A DNA stretch of 64,000 nucleotides, taken from contig NC_064553.1 in NCBI RefSeq assembly GCF_023856365.1, forward strand, positions 20,175,453 through 20,239,452, written 5' to 3'. Positions within the stretch are counted from its first letter, which is position 1, and every line of letters begins with the position of its first letter. Below, one piece after another: positions 44,501 through 63,700 of this stretch. A program made the translations under genes and the position numbers. The notes under the pieces were generated by a model that made no database searches, was not told where the DNA came from, and saw nothing but the letters and a program-made list of their open reading frames with translations. The stretch is from Brienomyrus brachyistius (Eukaryota > Chordata > Actinopteri > Osteoglossiformes > Mormyridae).

Positions 44501-47338
44501 TCCCGCCGTCCTCCCGTATTAGTATTTTCCCGTAAATCTCCCGTATAATAATATATATATATATTTAAAAATTCTTCTGCCTCTCCAAACTGAACTGTCA
44601 GTAGCCTCGCGAGAACTGCCACCTGCATAGCCTGGGTGGCAGTTATCGCGAGATTAGTGCCAACAGCGGGAACGAGAAAGGAGAGAGATGGATGGATGGA
44701 TGGATGTGTAGAAGGAGAAGGCGTCCCTGCCAAGAAACAAAGAAGTCATGTAAATACATCGGAAAATGGGACGACGAATTTACTTTCCTAAAGAGGAGCA
44801 GGATGGGGCACAGTCACGCGTTCTGTAAGATTTGTAAATGCGATTTTAGTGTCTCCCACGGGGAAGGAACGATGTCAGTCGGCATGAAAAATCCAAGTCA
44901 TTAGTGAATGACAGAGAGCCGCATGAGTGAACATGAAAAATTAGTAGAAAATGCGCAATGAAAATAAAATGTAAATGACAAATGGTTATTTTATATTTCT
45001 TGTACACCTGTCTTAAAATGTAAGGGATACTGGAGCCTGGTTGCGGTGGTGGGATGGCTCTCGGCGGGTGCCGGAAAATTTCCTTTATTTTCAAATCCAA
45101 ACCTTGACAGGTATGCTGCTGACTGTTCCAAATCATGGGTGCATGTTACAAGTGCGGAACATATTTTAACTTAGTACTAACTTAGCATCATATTTGATCT
45201 GATTCGACTGAATATTCCAGGTTTCCATCTCTCATGCATCTGGTGTGAGGTGTTTTCAGACTCTCAGGCTGGCGCAAAGAAATCTTACGGCAAGTCTATT
45301 TTACACTAGTATAAACGTAAAATCAGCGACACCAAAGGCGTTAGAGTAGTTTGCAAAACCTACAGACTATTTAAAAGGTAACACAACTGTTGCATACGTT
45401 TTATATGCGTGTTATCTGGGTGTGCAGACTTGTGGCGAATTGAACGTCTCACTCCGGTCAGCTGAGCAAAGTTGGTAACCTTGGTATTGTGTGTAGGAGA
45501 TTCGGTATAACTATAATTTCGTTCTCCATTTGCATGCCCGAAGTGTCTTTAAGTGTTATGTAGTTTTGCCTGAAACGCAACAATAAAACAAAGCAATTAA
45601 AGCCAATCAGTTGCTCAAATGCTGCTGTGGTGATTGAAGAACTTTTGTCGGAAGTGGGATTCGAACCCACGGCTTACTTCGGAGAACAGAATATCCCTTG
45701 CGTCGGAAGGCCAGTTACGTCGTGCGTGGTGTCTGAGACCGCTCGGCCATGCGGCAGTTTCCCGTTAAACCGTAAGGAGTAGGTTAAGTCCAGCCTTGGC
45801 CTCCAAGCTGACGTTTTTCTACATATGTGCTTGTGTATCATGGACAGTAAGAGGGGGCAGGCAAGGAGAGAATTTCTCTCTTTGGGGATCAATAGAGTGT
45901 TATTATTATAACGTACGTCTAAAAAGTATGATGGTCTGTCGATGAATCAATAAGAAAATAAATGAAGTCGTTTTCGCGAACACGCTGGTAAAGCCAGGGG
46001 CCGGACCGACTGTAGGGGGCGTGGCCAGAGACTGCCTGCTGACCATAGCTGTCAAGTCTCCCGTTTTGGCCGGGAAACTACCGTATTTTACTTCTCTTTC
46101 CCGCCGTCCTCCCGTATTAGTATTTTCCCGTAAATCTCCCGTATAATAATATATATATATATTTAAAAATTCTTCTGCCTCTCCAAACTGAACTGTCAGT
46201 AGCCTCGCGAGAACTGCCACCTGCATAGCCTGGGTGGCAGTTATCGCGAGATTAGTGCCAACAGCGGGAACGAGAAAGGAGAGAGATGGATGGATGGATG
46301 GATGTGTAGAAGGAGAAGGCGTCCCTGCCAAGAAACAAAGAAGTCATGTAAATACATCGGAAAATGGGACGACGAATTTACTTTCCTAAAGAGGAGCAGG
46401 ATGGGGCACAGTCACGCGTTCTGTAAGATTTGTAAATGCGATTTTAGTGTCTCCCACGGGGAAGGAACGATGTCAGTCGGCATGAAAAATCCAAGTCATT
46501 AGTGAATGACAGAGAGCCGCATGAGTGAACATGAAAAATTAGTAGAAAATGCGCAATGAAAATAAAATGTAAATGACAAATGGTTATTTTATATTTCTTG
46601 TACACCTGTCTTAAAATGTAAGGGATACTGGAGCCTGCTTGCGGTGGTGGGATGGCTCTCGGCGGGTGCCGGAAAATTTCCTTTATTTTCAAATCCAAAC
46701 CTTGACAGGTATGCTGCTGACTGTTCCAAATCATGGGTGCATGTTACAAGTGCGGAACATATTTTAACTTAGTACTAACTTAGCATCATATTTGATCTGA
46801 TTCGACTGAATATTCCAGGTTTCCATCTCTCATGCATCTGGTGTGAGGTGTTTTCAGACTCTCAGGCTGGCGCAAAGAAATCTTACGGCAAGTCTATTTT
46901 ACACTAGTATAAACGTAAAATCAGCGACACCAAAGGCGTTAGAGTAGTTTGCAAAACCTACAGACTATTTAAAAGGTAACACAACTGTTGCATACGTTTT
47001 ATATGCGTGTTATCTGGGTGTGCAGACTTGTGGCGAATTGAACGTCTCACTCCGGTCAGCTGAGCAAAGTTGGTAACCTTGGTATTGTGTGTAGGAGATT
47101 CGGTATAACTATAATTTCGTTCTCCATTTGCATGCCCGAAGTGTCTTTAAGTGTTATGTAGTTTTGCCTGAAACGCAACAATAAAACAAAGCAATTAAAG
47201 CCAATCAGTTGCTCAAATGCTGCTGTGGTTATTGAAGAACTTTTGTCGGAAGTGGGATTCGAACCCACAGCTTACTTCGGAGAACAGAATATCCCTTGCG
47301 TCGGAAGGCCAGTTACGTCGTGCGTGGTGTCTGAGACC

Positions 47339-48340
47339 CCGCGCGGGCGGCGAGAATAGTTTAGCTTAACTTCCCTTAACTTTTCCCATTCATTTTCAAT
47401 GGTAGTGCTTAACAGTACGGATGTAATATTCTTTCGGCCGCTGGTTGATGTTTTGTCGCTGTTTCGACGCCTCCAATGACGTTTTACCCTTATCACTACC
47501 GACAGTCGACACAACTGGATTTTGGAAAAGAGCAGCAGAGAGTGAGTAGTATTTCAGTAAATTTGGTGATTCACCTAAAAGAAAAACCGCCCGGTCGAAC
47601 GGAAAGGACGACTTTCCAAGGTAAACTGAACAGCAATCTTATATTTTCTTAAATATTCCGATGCATTTCACATTCCAAAATCGAACTGGATGCTGTACGT
47701 TTTACGGAGCCCCTCGCGAAGCTCTCTGTGTAATGCTGAAGTAGTTATTCACTCGCTCCATAGGTAGCATTGCTTTTGAAATATTTAATAATTAATATTC
47801 AATTTTTAATGCACAATTTAAATAAAAACATGTTTGACTTTGGAAATTAAGGCGGGTACCGTTTATAAGAATTCCACTCATCGTGAGGAATCCAAAAGTA
47901 TCTTTTATTAGTGGCCCGGTAAAGCAGTACATTTATTAAGCTAGACAGTGTCCATTTATGGAAAACGAGTAATTTGCAGTAAAACGAGCATACACTGGTC
48001 AAGTAGAATGAGTCTAGGCAGATGAGACAGAATAAACTGGATTACCGTTTATAAACTAACCTTATATATATAGTGTATTATACATATACTAATTCTGCAC
48101 GTTCCTATATGCAAGGTACTGTGACGGTAACTTTCCTGTAAGTCATTGATATTTAACTACAACTTTTTTATGCATATTGTTTGCTGGCATTGCCGTTAAC
48201 TTAGATATTAAAGAATTCCTCACATAATCGTTAAGTATTAAACCTACTAAAGTTGTTCAAACAAACCTTGTTTTAGGTTAAAGCAAGTCAGTTAGAAGCT
48301 ATTACACTTACTTTGCTACCAAATGGCAAAGGTGTCAGAT
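47339..48340. other. Start of the block interrupting the array; no gene seen
   Basis: The first 60 bp are GC-rich (CCGCGCGGGCGGCGAGAATA). A stretch near 47520-47545 ends in a donor-like GAGAGTGAGT and could be a non-coding 5' exon for the gene at 48390-49174. The remainder is AT-rich with no recognised feature. Confidence 0.35.
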
Positions 48341-48389
48341 CACAGAATTCTTGTTTATAATTCCATGCCCTTCTGTGTTTCTTTACGCC

Positions 48390-49174
48390 TGTCAACTACC
48401 ACCTGTCAAAAGTGAGGATGAGAATTTGGTTGGGTTTGGAGTCCATGCTGGCAAGACCTGGAAGGATATTTGGGACAGTAGGGATGATGGGTATGAGGCT
48501 GTTATCCTCAAACAACAATGCGTACCAGGCAGCAAAATGTACCGACTACAGCAGTACCTGAGGCTGAAGCACAGCAATCTTCAGATGACACTGGAGGCTT
48601 CTGCTCCCTCAAGACCAGCACTTCCAGACACTTCTACTAATCCTCCAGGTTGGCTGACAGTTTCATATATGTGGTTCTGTGCATTGATTATGTCTTTTAT
48701 TCATATCTATTTTGTTTTATAGAAATAGAGGAAGATGAGGAATTGGAGAGGATGATGCTTTGTTGGTCCCCTTCCAAAACCGAAGGCCCGATGAGTGAGA
48801 ATCTCATATGCATGCACACACACAAACAGTCACTCTTCAGGATTCAGTATAAATTAAGGAATCAATATTATTTGTGGTTCATTTGTGGTTTTTTCACTTT
48901 GCTTTCAGGTTTGCAAGTTGTTGGAGTCCATGATGCTAAAGGTTCTTTCCCTTCAATTATGGAGGATAATTCTGGATGTCATGATCAGAATTTTTCATCC
49001 AAGTTCTTTATTATTCATCTTGTTTTTGGCCACGTTCAGGCCCGTTTTGATGCCTGTGTTCTGTTTGTTCCATTGTTCAAGACTATGCAGCCAGAGATGA
49101 CCTGGAGGGAGTTTCAAAAATCTCCTTTTTATGAGGCTGAAAAGCAGCGTTGGTCAGCGGAGAGAAAAAAGTAA
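48390..49174 (+). CDS. Small multi-exon gene, unrecognised
   Basis: The first coding segment (about 48390-48648) reads LVGFGVHAGKTWKDIWDS, then GYEAVILKQQCVPGSKMYRL and QQYLRLKHSN. A 'GxHxGKT(W/Y)xx(I/V)W' motif followed by a helical region recalls short DUF3820-type domains. An intron with GT..TTTTATAG ends at 48720, followed by EIEEDEELERMMLCWSPS. A later segment (about 48909-49174, acceptor TTTGCTTTCAG) ends MTWREFQKSPFYEAEKQR and then a Lys-rich C-terminus with a TAA stop. The reading frame of the last segment is not certain over its first half. The function is unknown, and it could be a host gene or a transposon-derived ORF. Confidence 0.4.
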
Positions 49175-49685
49175 CACACTACCTGCTACTTCAAGAGCAG
49201 CGTTATTTGTAAAAATTGTAAATGTTTTCCATATACACTCTGTCCACTTTATTAAGAACAGCTATTTTGTGTCTGGGCTCATTTTTCACTGACAAATAAT
49301 GCATGGCAACAGGTGGGTTACAATCAGATTGTAAAAATTGCCGCTGTTAGGTAGGTTTTCTTAAAGAAGTGGCAAGCATAGTTTTTTTTTAAAACAAAAA
49401 AAGTAAAGATTGTTTTATATTCTTTATAGTTCAGTATTGTTTGAATATACACTTGCAGCATTTTAACATATGGTTAATATGTTCCTTGTTTGTTCCTGAT
49501 TCTCTAAGGTCATAAATTATCCCTGAGCATCTCTCAAAGTGTGGGGCAGTTACCCCAATGGCTAAATTCCCCATCGTGACCCTTTCAGATCTGTCCTATT
49601 AATCATTCCCTATCCACTGGCTAAATCTCTCTTGTCTCATCACCACCTCAACCAGTGTGGTGAGTCTAAGAAAGTGTTACAGCGT
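49175..49685. other. No gene seen
   Basis: AT-rich sequence downstream of the small gene. No clear AATAAA immediately follows its stop codon. Confidence 0.35.
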
Positions 49686-50182
49686 CAGTCAGGAGTTTTG
49701 GGCACACCTACCTATAGAATTGTTTCTTTGTACTATTCTTTACATTTTATAATATTTATAAAGACATCATAACTATAAAGTAATACACATGGAATTATGC
49801 ACTACTCAGAAAAGTTATTTAAAAAAAATAATTTGTTGGGGGGGACAATTCTGTTGGAACTCAGAAGGTTGCCGGTTCAAATCCCAGGGCTGGCCGAGTG
49901 ATCCCACCATTGGGCCCTTGAGCAAGGCCCTTAACCCCAGCTGCTCCAGGGACTGACTGATCCTGCTTTCTACTTTATACTAGTTTAATGAGGTGGCCTC
50001 CTGGAATGCTTTTCCAGCTCTCCTGAAGGAGCCGTCTCATATATGCTGAGCACTCAGCCGATTTTCTTTAACTCTCTGGTCAGACTCCTTGAAAAACATT
50101 TCTACTGGGTTTAGCTCAAGTATCCAGGTAATATGACCCAGTCCCTTTGTAGGCAGAGTGGTGTGTCCAAATTACTGACTGG
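49686..50182. mobile_element. Tc1-like remnant interrupted by a SINE
   Basis: The left end CAGTCAGGAGTTTTGGGCAC and right end GGTGTGTCCAAATTACTGAC are diverged inverted repeats of the CAGTCAAAAGTTTGGACACAC type. The interior (TTAACTCTCTGGTCAGACTC) is decayed transposase sequence. A SINE-like insertion occupies about 49842-49975. Confidence 0.55.
49842..49975 (+). mobile_element. tRNA-related fish SINE fragment
   Basis: GGTTGCCGGTTCAAATCCCA (box-B-like) is followed by TTGGGCCCTTGAGCAAGGCC and CTTAACCCCAGCTGCTCCAG, a combination I recognise from dispersed fish repeats. Related segments in reverse lie at 56358-56489 and 57325-57530. Confidence 0.55.
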
Positions 50183-50378
50183 TACTGTATGTATAACTAT
50201 CTGACAGTTGTTAAAATGCTGCAGCATCACTGTTAGTATTGTCATAACAATGCTATTTTTAATTATGCTTTTTGTTTTGATTCAGGATTCAATGAGTCAT
50301 TTGTTAACATGCTACAAAATGCATGCATTAACACTGCTGTTTAAGAAAATTAATCATTTCATCTATTTAATATTTGAC

Positions 50379-50660
50379 ATACACTACCGTTCAATTATAT
50401 ACCCTGTGACAAGACTTGATTGGGGTCAGTTTTATCCTACAAAAGGATAATGACCCAAACCAAACCTCCAAAATGTGTTAGCAATATTTAAAGAATAAGC
50501 AGTCAGACATACCAGGAGATTGATGCAGAGGACTGCCAGTTGCTGATAATAGGCCTCTATATGTAGATGTGGATAAAATTTTGTGAATTGCATGAAAATG
50601 TGTTTTTCTTTGGAAAACAAAGAAATTTGCATGTGATCCCAAACTTTTGAGCGGTAATGT
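50379..50660 (+). mobile_element. Internally deleted Tc1-like element
   Basis: The left end ACACTACCGTTCAA and right end CCCAAACTTTTGAGCGGTAA are inverted repeats of a Tc1-like family. Between them CTACAAAAGGATAATGACCC translates LQKDNDPNQTSK, the second catalytic aspartate region of Tc1 transposase. Most of the gene is missing. Its right end (50596 onward) is included in the segmental duplication. Confidence 0.6.
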
Positions 50661-51437
50661 ATATCTTGGGGGTGGCATGGTGGTGCAGTGGTTAGCACTG
50701 TTGCCTCACACCTCTGGGACCCAGGTTTGAGTCGCCGCCTGTGTCACATGTGTGTGGAGTTTGCATGTTCTCCCCATGTCGTCGTGGGGGGTACTCCGGT
50801 TTCCCCCCACAGTCCAAAAACATGCTGAGGCTAATTGGAGTTGCTAAATTGCCCATAGGTGTGCATGTGAGAGTGAATGGTGTGTGAGTGTGCCCTGCGA
50901 TGGGCTGGCCCCCCATCCTGGGTTGTTCCCTGCCTCGTGCCCATTGCTTCCGGGATAGGCTCCGGACCCCCGTGACCCAGTAGAATAAGCGGTTTGGAAA
51001 ATGGATGGATGGATGGATGTATATCTTATCATACCCCTGAGTATGAGAACCTGAGTACTTGTCTCTTTCTGTGTAAATAGACTCAATAAACAATACATTT
51101 TATTCATAACTGTCTATGTCTGTTTAATTACCACAGCGACATAAATAAATAAATAAATAAAATTGTAACCATAGTTTTAAGCTGTTTATTAAATACATCA
51201 ATATCAAGAAAACGAAGAATAATGGATGAATGTGATTACAAGAAATGGAGAAATTTGTTCATGCTTTTTTGAAAACATGCCTCAAAATGATTAGCATTTC
51301 AATCTAACTTGAAATGTATCAGAAAAAAAATCATTAACGGAGATTTTGCAGCGCCGGGGAGGGTCTCTTCGCTTCGCAAAAAAAATCCTTCAATTTCATT
51401 GGCTGCCACTGTGTTATGGCTATACGCGACCGGCCCC
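50596..51437 (+). repeat. 842-bp segmental duplication, copy A
   Basis: It is virtually identical to 59860-60701 in the same orientation; I noticed one substitution (GGGTTG against GAGTTG near 50923 and 60187). It contains the Tc1 right end, a SINE, a (AAAT)n run and a short conserved segment ending in the tRNA-Asp-like half. Confidence 0.93.
50668..51016 (+). mobile_element. Full-length tRNA-derived SINE with target-site duplication
   Basis: The head has a Pol III box A (TGGTGCAGTGG) and a box-B-like GGTTTGAGTC; the body includes GTTTGCATGTTCTCCCCATG and the 3' end is (GGAT)4. It is flanked by perfect 11-bp direct repeats ATGTATATCTT (50657-50667 and 51017-51027), showing a single retroposition event into the Tc1 right end. 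Confidence 0.88.
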
Positions 51438-51478
51438 CGCGTGACAGGCGGGGATACTCACCACTATACTAACGAGGA
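51436..51478 (-). pseudogene. 5' half of a tRNA-Asp(GTC)
   Basis: The minus strand reads TCCTCGTTAGTATAGTGGTG, AGTATCCCCGCC, TGTCACGCGGG: the acceptor 5' strand, D arm and the complete anticodon arm with GTC of tRNA-Asp. After the anticodon arm the sequence departs from tRNA-Asp, so the variable loop, T arm and 3' acceptor strand are absent. It lies exactly at the edge of the 842-bp duplicated segment. Confidence 0.7.
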
Positions 51479-51606
51479 AATATACGCGCACTGCTTTTAC
51501 ATATTCAAGATAAACAGCGGATGACTATTAACATTTGCGAGTAATCAATGATTGTACAAAATTTTCTTTCTTACACAAAGAAAATGTTGAGGGCAGAATG
51601 AAAAAT

Positions 51607-59303
<7,697 letters not shown>

Positions 59304-59859
59304 TTTTCAGTCCGTACTAAAGACGTATTGCAAAATAAGCAGAGGTCCAACAGTAGGCCTTTGAATGGGCTACAGGCTGCATTGGGTTCTGCTGCTTTTT
59401 CTTCCGAGTCGCCTGCCCCTCCTCCCCCGAAGTCATCGGCTCTTCCTCGGTTGTATCACACACAGGTTCGGAAACATTCGATGCGCATTACCGTCCCCTC
59501 CTGCACTGGAGGGTTAAGGACAACGTGATTATATCGAACCAAAATTGAAATGTGCAAGTTGACTTTCCTAGTTATACGTCTTCATTTTTATTCTGGGTTT
59601 AACAACCATGAGTTTATGACGTATTTTACATGATTAGTTGGCGACTGGACCTTATTGTTTATATCTCTTATTAAGGATCCATCCATCCATACATCAATTA
59701 TCAAAACCACACACTTACAATCCGAGTCTAGTTTCATATGCTGCGCTGCTGAGCGACCCGCAGAATATTATGCATGAGTACAAGTCACAAGCCCCGTTTC
59801 CACTAACACGGGGCCGGTTCTAGCTTGGTGCCTTTTGAGACCGAGGCAAAAAGATGCAG
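59304..59859. promoter_or_regulatory. U2AF2: U2AF2 upstream region
   Basis: Moderately GC-rich sequence next to exon 1 becomes AT-rich after about 59520. A CCCCGTTTCCACTAACACGG fragment near 59794 resembles a dispersed fish repeat. No TATA box was identified. Confidence 0.4.
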
Positions 59860-60701
59860 AAATGTGTTTTTCTTTGGAAAACAAAGAAATTTGCATGTGA
59901 TCCCAAACTTTTGAGCGGTAATGTATATCTTGGGGGTGGCATGGTGGTGCAGTGGTTAGCACTGTTGCCTCACACCTCTGGGACCCAGGTTTGAGTCGCC
60001 GCCTGTGTCACATGTGTGTGGAGTTTGCATGTTCTCCCCATGTCGTCGTGGGGGGTACTCCGGTTTCCCCCCACAGTCCAAAAACATGCTGAGGCTAATT
60101 GGAGTTGCTAAATTGCCCATAGGTGTGCATGTGAGAGTGAATGGTGTGTGAGTGTGCCCTGCGATGGGCTGGCCCCCCATCCTGAGTTGTTCCCTGCCTC
60201 GTGCCCATTGCTTCCGGGATAGGCTCCGGACCCCCGTGACCCAGTAGAATAAGCGGTTTGGAAAATGGATGGATGGATGGATGTATATCTTATCATACCC
60301 CTGAGTATGAGAACCTGAGTACTTGTCTCTTTCTGTGTAAATAGACTCAATAAACAATACATTTTATTCATAACTGTCTATGTCTGTTTAATTACCACAG
60401 CGACATAAATAAATAAATAAATAAAATTGTAACCATAGTTTTAAGCTGTTTATTAAATACATCAATATCAAGAAAACGAAGAATAATGGATGAATGTGAT
60501 TACAAGAAATGGAGAAATTTGTTCATGCTTTTTTGAAAACATGCCTCAAAATGATTAGCATTTCAATCTAACTTGAAATGTATCAGAAAAAAAATCATTA
60601 ACGGAGATTTTGCAGCGCCGGGGAGGGTCTCTTCGCTTCGCAAAAAAAATCCTTCAATTTCATTGGCTGCCACTGTGTTATGGCTATACGCGACCGGCCC
60701 C
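59860..60701 (+). repeat. 842-bp segmental duplication, copy B
   Basis: The same sequence as 50596-51437, in the same orientation, 9264 bp away. It ends within GGCCCC and passes directly into the 1.6-kb array unit at 60702. Confidence 0.93.
59932..60280 (+). mobile_element. tRNA-derived SINE, duplicated copy
   Basis: It is identical in structure and length to 50668-51016, including the 11-bp flanks ATGTATATCTT (59921-59931 and 60281-60291). It was therefore copied with the segment rather than inserted twice. Confidence 0.88.
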
Positions 60702-63700
60702 GCTCGGCCATGCGGCAGTTTCCCGTTAAACCGTAAGGAGTAGGTTAAGTCCAGCCTTGGCCTCCAAGCTGACGTTTTTCTACATATGTGCTTGTGTATC
60801 ATGGACAGTAAGAGGGGGCAGGCAAGGAGAGAATTTCTCTCTTTGGGGATCAATAGAGTGTTATTATTATAACGTCTAAAAAGTATGATGGTCTGTCGAT
60901 GAATCAATAAGAAAATAAATGAAGTCGTTTTCGCGAACACGCTGGTAAAGCCAGGGGCCGGACCGACTGTAGGGGGCGTGGCCAGAGACTGCCTGCTGAC
61001 CATAGCTGTCAAGTCTCCCGTTTTGGCCGGGAAACTACCGTATTTTACTTCTCTTTCCCGCCGTCCTCCCGTATTAGTATTTTCCCGTAAATCTCCCGTA
61101 TAATAATATATATATATATTTAAAAATTCTTCTGCCTCTCCAAACTGAACTGTCAGTAGCCTCGCGAGAACTGCCACCTGCATAGCCTGGGTGGCAGTTA
61201 TCGCGAGATTAGTGCCAACAGCGGGAACGAGAAAGGAGAGAGATGGATGGATGGATGGATGTGTAGAAGGAGAAGGCGTCCCTGCCAAGAAACAAAGAAG
61301 TCATGTAAATACATCGGAAAATGGGACGACGAATTTACTTTCCTAAAGAGGAGCAGGATGGGGCACAGTCACGCGTTCTGTAAGATTTGTAAATGCGATT
61401 TTAGTGTCTCCCACGGGGAAGGAACGATGTCAGTCGGCATGAAAAATCCAAGTCATTAGTGAATGACAGAGAGCCGCATGAGTGAACATGAAAAATTAGT
61501 AGAAAATGCGCAATGAAAATAAAATGTAAATGACAAATGGTTATTTTATATTTCTTGTACACCTGTCTTAAAATGTAAGGGATACTGGAGCCTGGTTGCG
61601 GTGGTGGGATGGCTCTCGGCGGGTGCCGGAAAATTTCCTTTATTTTCAAATCCAAACCTTGACAGGTATGCTGCTGACTGTTCCAAATCATGGGTGCATG
61701 TTACAAGTGCGGAACATATTTTAACTTAGTACTAACTTAGCATCATATTTGATCTGATTCGACTGAATATTCCAGGTTTCCATCTCTCATGCATCTGGTG
61801 TGAGGTGTTTTCAGACTCTCAGGCTGGCGCAAAGAAATCTTACGGCAAGTCTATTTTACACTAGTATAAACGTAAAATCAGCGACACCAAAGGCGTTAGA
61901 GTAGTTTGCAAAACCTACAGACTATTTAAAAGGTAACACAACTGTTGCATACGTTTTATATGCGTGTTATCTGGGTGTGCAGACTTGTGGCGAATTGAAC
62001 GTCTCACTCCGGTCAGCTGAGCAAAGTTGGTAACCTTGGTATTGTGTGTAGGAGATTCGGTATAACTATAATTTCGTTCTCCATTTGCATGCCCGAAGTG
62101 TCTTTAAGTGTTATGTAGTTTTGCCTGAAACGCAACAATAAAACAAAGCAATTAAAGCCAATCAGTTGCTCAAATGCTGCTGTGGTGATTGAAGAACTTT
62201 TGTCGGAAGTGGGATTCGAACCCACGGCTTACTTCGGAGAACAGAATATCCCTTGCGTCGGAAGGCCAGTTACGTCGTGCGTGGTGTCTGAGACCGCTCG
62301 GCCATGCGGCAGTTTCCCGTTAAACCGTAAGGAGTAGGTTAAGTCCAGCCTTGGCCTCCAAGCTGACGTTTTTCTACATATGTGCTTGTGCATCATGGAC
62401 AGTAAGAGGGGGCAGGCAAGGAGAGAATTTCTCTCTTTGGGGATCAATAGAGTGTTATTATTATAACGTCTAAAAAGTATGATGGTCTGTCGATGAATCA
62501 ATAAGAAAATAAATGAAGTCGTTTTCGCGAACACGCTGGTAAAGCCAGGGGCCGGACCGACTGTAGGGGGCGTGGCCAGAGACTGCCTGCTGACCATAGC
62601 TGTCAAGTCTCCCGTTTTGGCCGGGAAACTACCGTATTTTACTTCTCTTTCCCGCCGTCCTCCCGTATTAGTATTTTCCCGTAAATCTCCCGTATAATAA
62701 TATATATATATATTTAAAAATTCTTCTGCCTCTCCAAACTGAACTGTCAGTAGCCTCGCGAGAACTGCCACCTGCATAGCCTGGGTGGCAGTTATCGCGA
62801 GATTAGTGCCAACAGCGGGAACGAGAAAGGAGAGAGATGGATGGATGGATGGATGTGTAGAAGGAGAAGGCGTCCCTGCCAAGAAACAAAGAAGTCATGT
62901 AAATACATCGGAAAATGGGACGACGAATTTACTTTCCTAAAGAGGAGCAGGATGGGGCACAGTCACGCGTTCTGTAAGATTTGTAAATGCGATTTTAGTG
63001 TCTCCCACGGGGAAGGAACGATGTCAGTCGGCATGAAAAATCCAAGTCATTAGTGAATGACAGAGAGCCGCATGAGTGAACATGAAAAATTAGTAGAAAA
63101 TGCGCAATGAAAATAAAATGTAAATGACAAATGGTTATTTTATATTTCTTGTACACCTGTCTTAAAATGTAAGGGATACTGGAGCCTGGTTGCGGTGGTG
63201 GGATGGCTCTCGGCGGGTGCCGGAAAATTTCCTTTATTTTCAAATCCAAACCTTGACAGGTATGCTGCTGACTGTTCCAAATCATGGGTGCATGTTACAA
63301 GTGCGGAACATATTTTAACTTAGTACTAACTTAGCATCATATTTGATCTGATTCGACTGAATATTCCAGGTTTCCATCTCTCATGCATCTGGTGTGAGGT
63401 GTTTTCAGACTCTCAGGCTGGCGCAAAGAAATCTTACGGCAAGTCTATTTTACACTAGTATAAACGTAAAATCAGCGACACCAAAGGCGTTAGAGTAGTT
63501 TGCAAAACCTACAGACTATTTAAAAGGTAACACAACTGTTGCATACGTTTTATATGCGTGTTATCTGGGTGTGCAGACTTGTGGCGAATTGAACGTCTCA
63601 CTCCGGTCAGCTGAGCAAAGTTGGTAACCTTGGTATTGTGTGTAGGAGATTCGGTATAACTATAATTTCGTTCTCCATTTGCATGCCCGAAGTGTCTTTA

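Larger units (their letters stand above)
37129..47338. repeat. Tandem array of a 1594-1599 bp unit, about 6.4 copies
   Basis: Equivalent points recur at 38299, 39897, 41495, 43093, 44692 and 46290. The first unit lacks a 4-bp ACGT present in the later ones (1594 against 1598 bp), and one unit has an extra C near 44164. Each unit is a 924-bp spacer plus a 670-bp hAT element. The spacer contains a tRNA-Leu-derived element on the minus strand. Units are almost identical, so amplification is recent. The array starts at CTGCTGAC (37129), directly after a C-homopolymer, and stops at GAGACC (47333-47338). Reading frames of 70-217 codons repeat in every unit, but none matches a known protein apart from the zinc-finger remnant in the hAT element. 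Confidence 0.95.

Noticed and set aside
51436..51478. Intact tRNA-Asp
   Set aside because: Only the 5' half is present; the T arm and 3' acceptor strand are missing.
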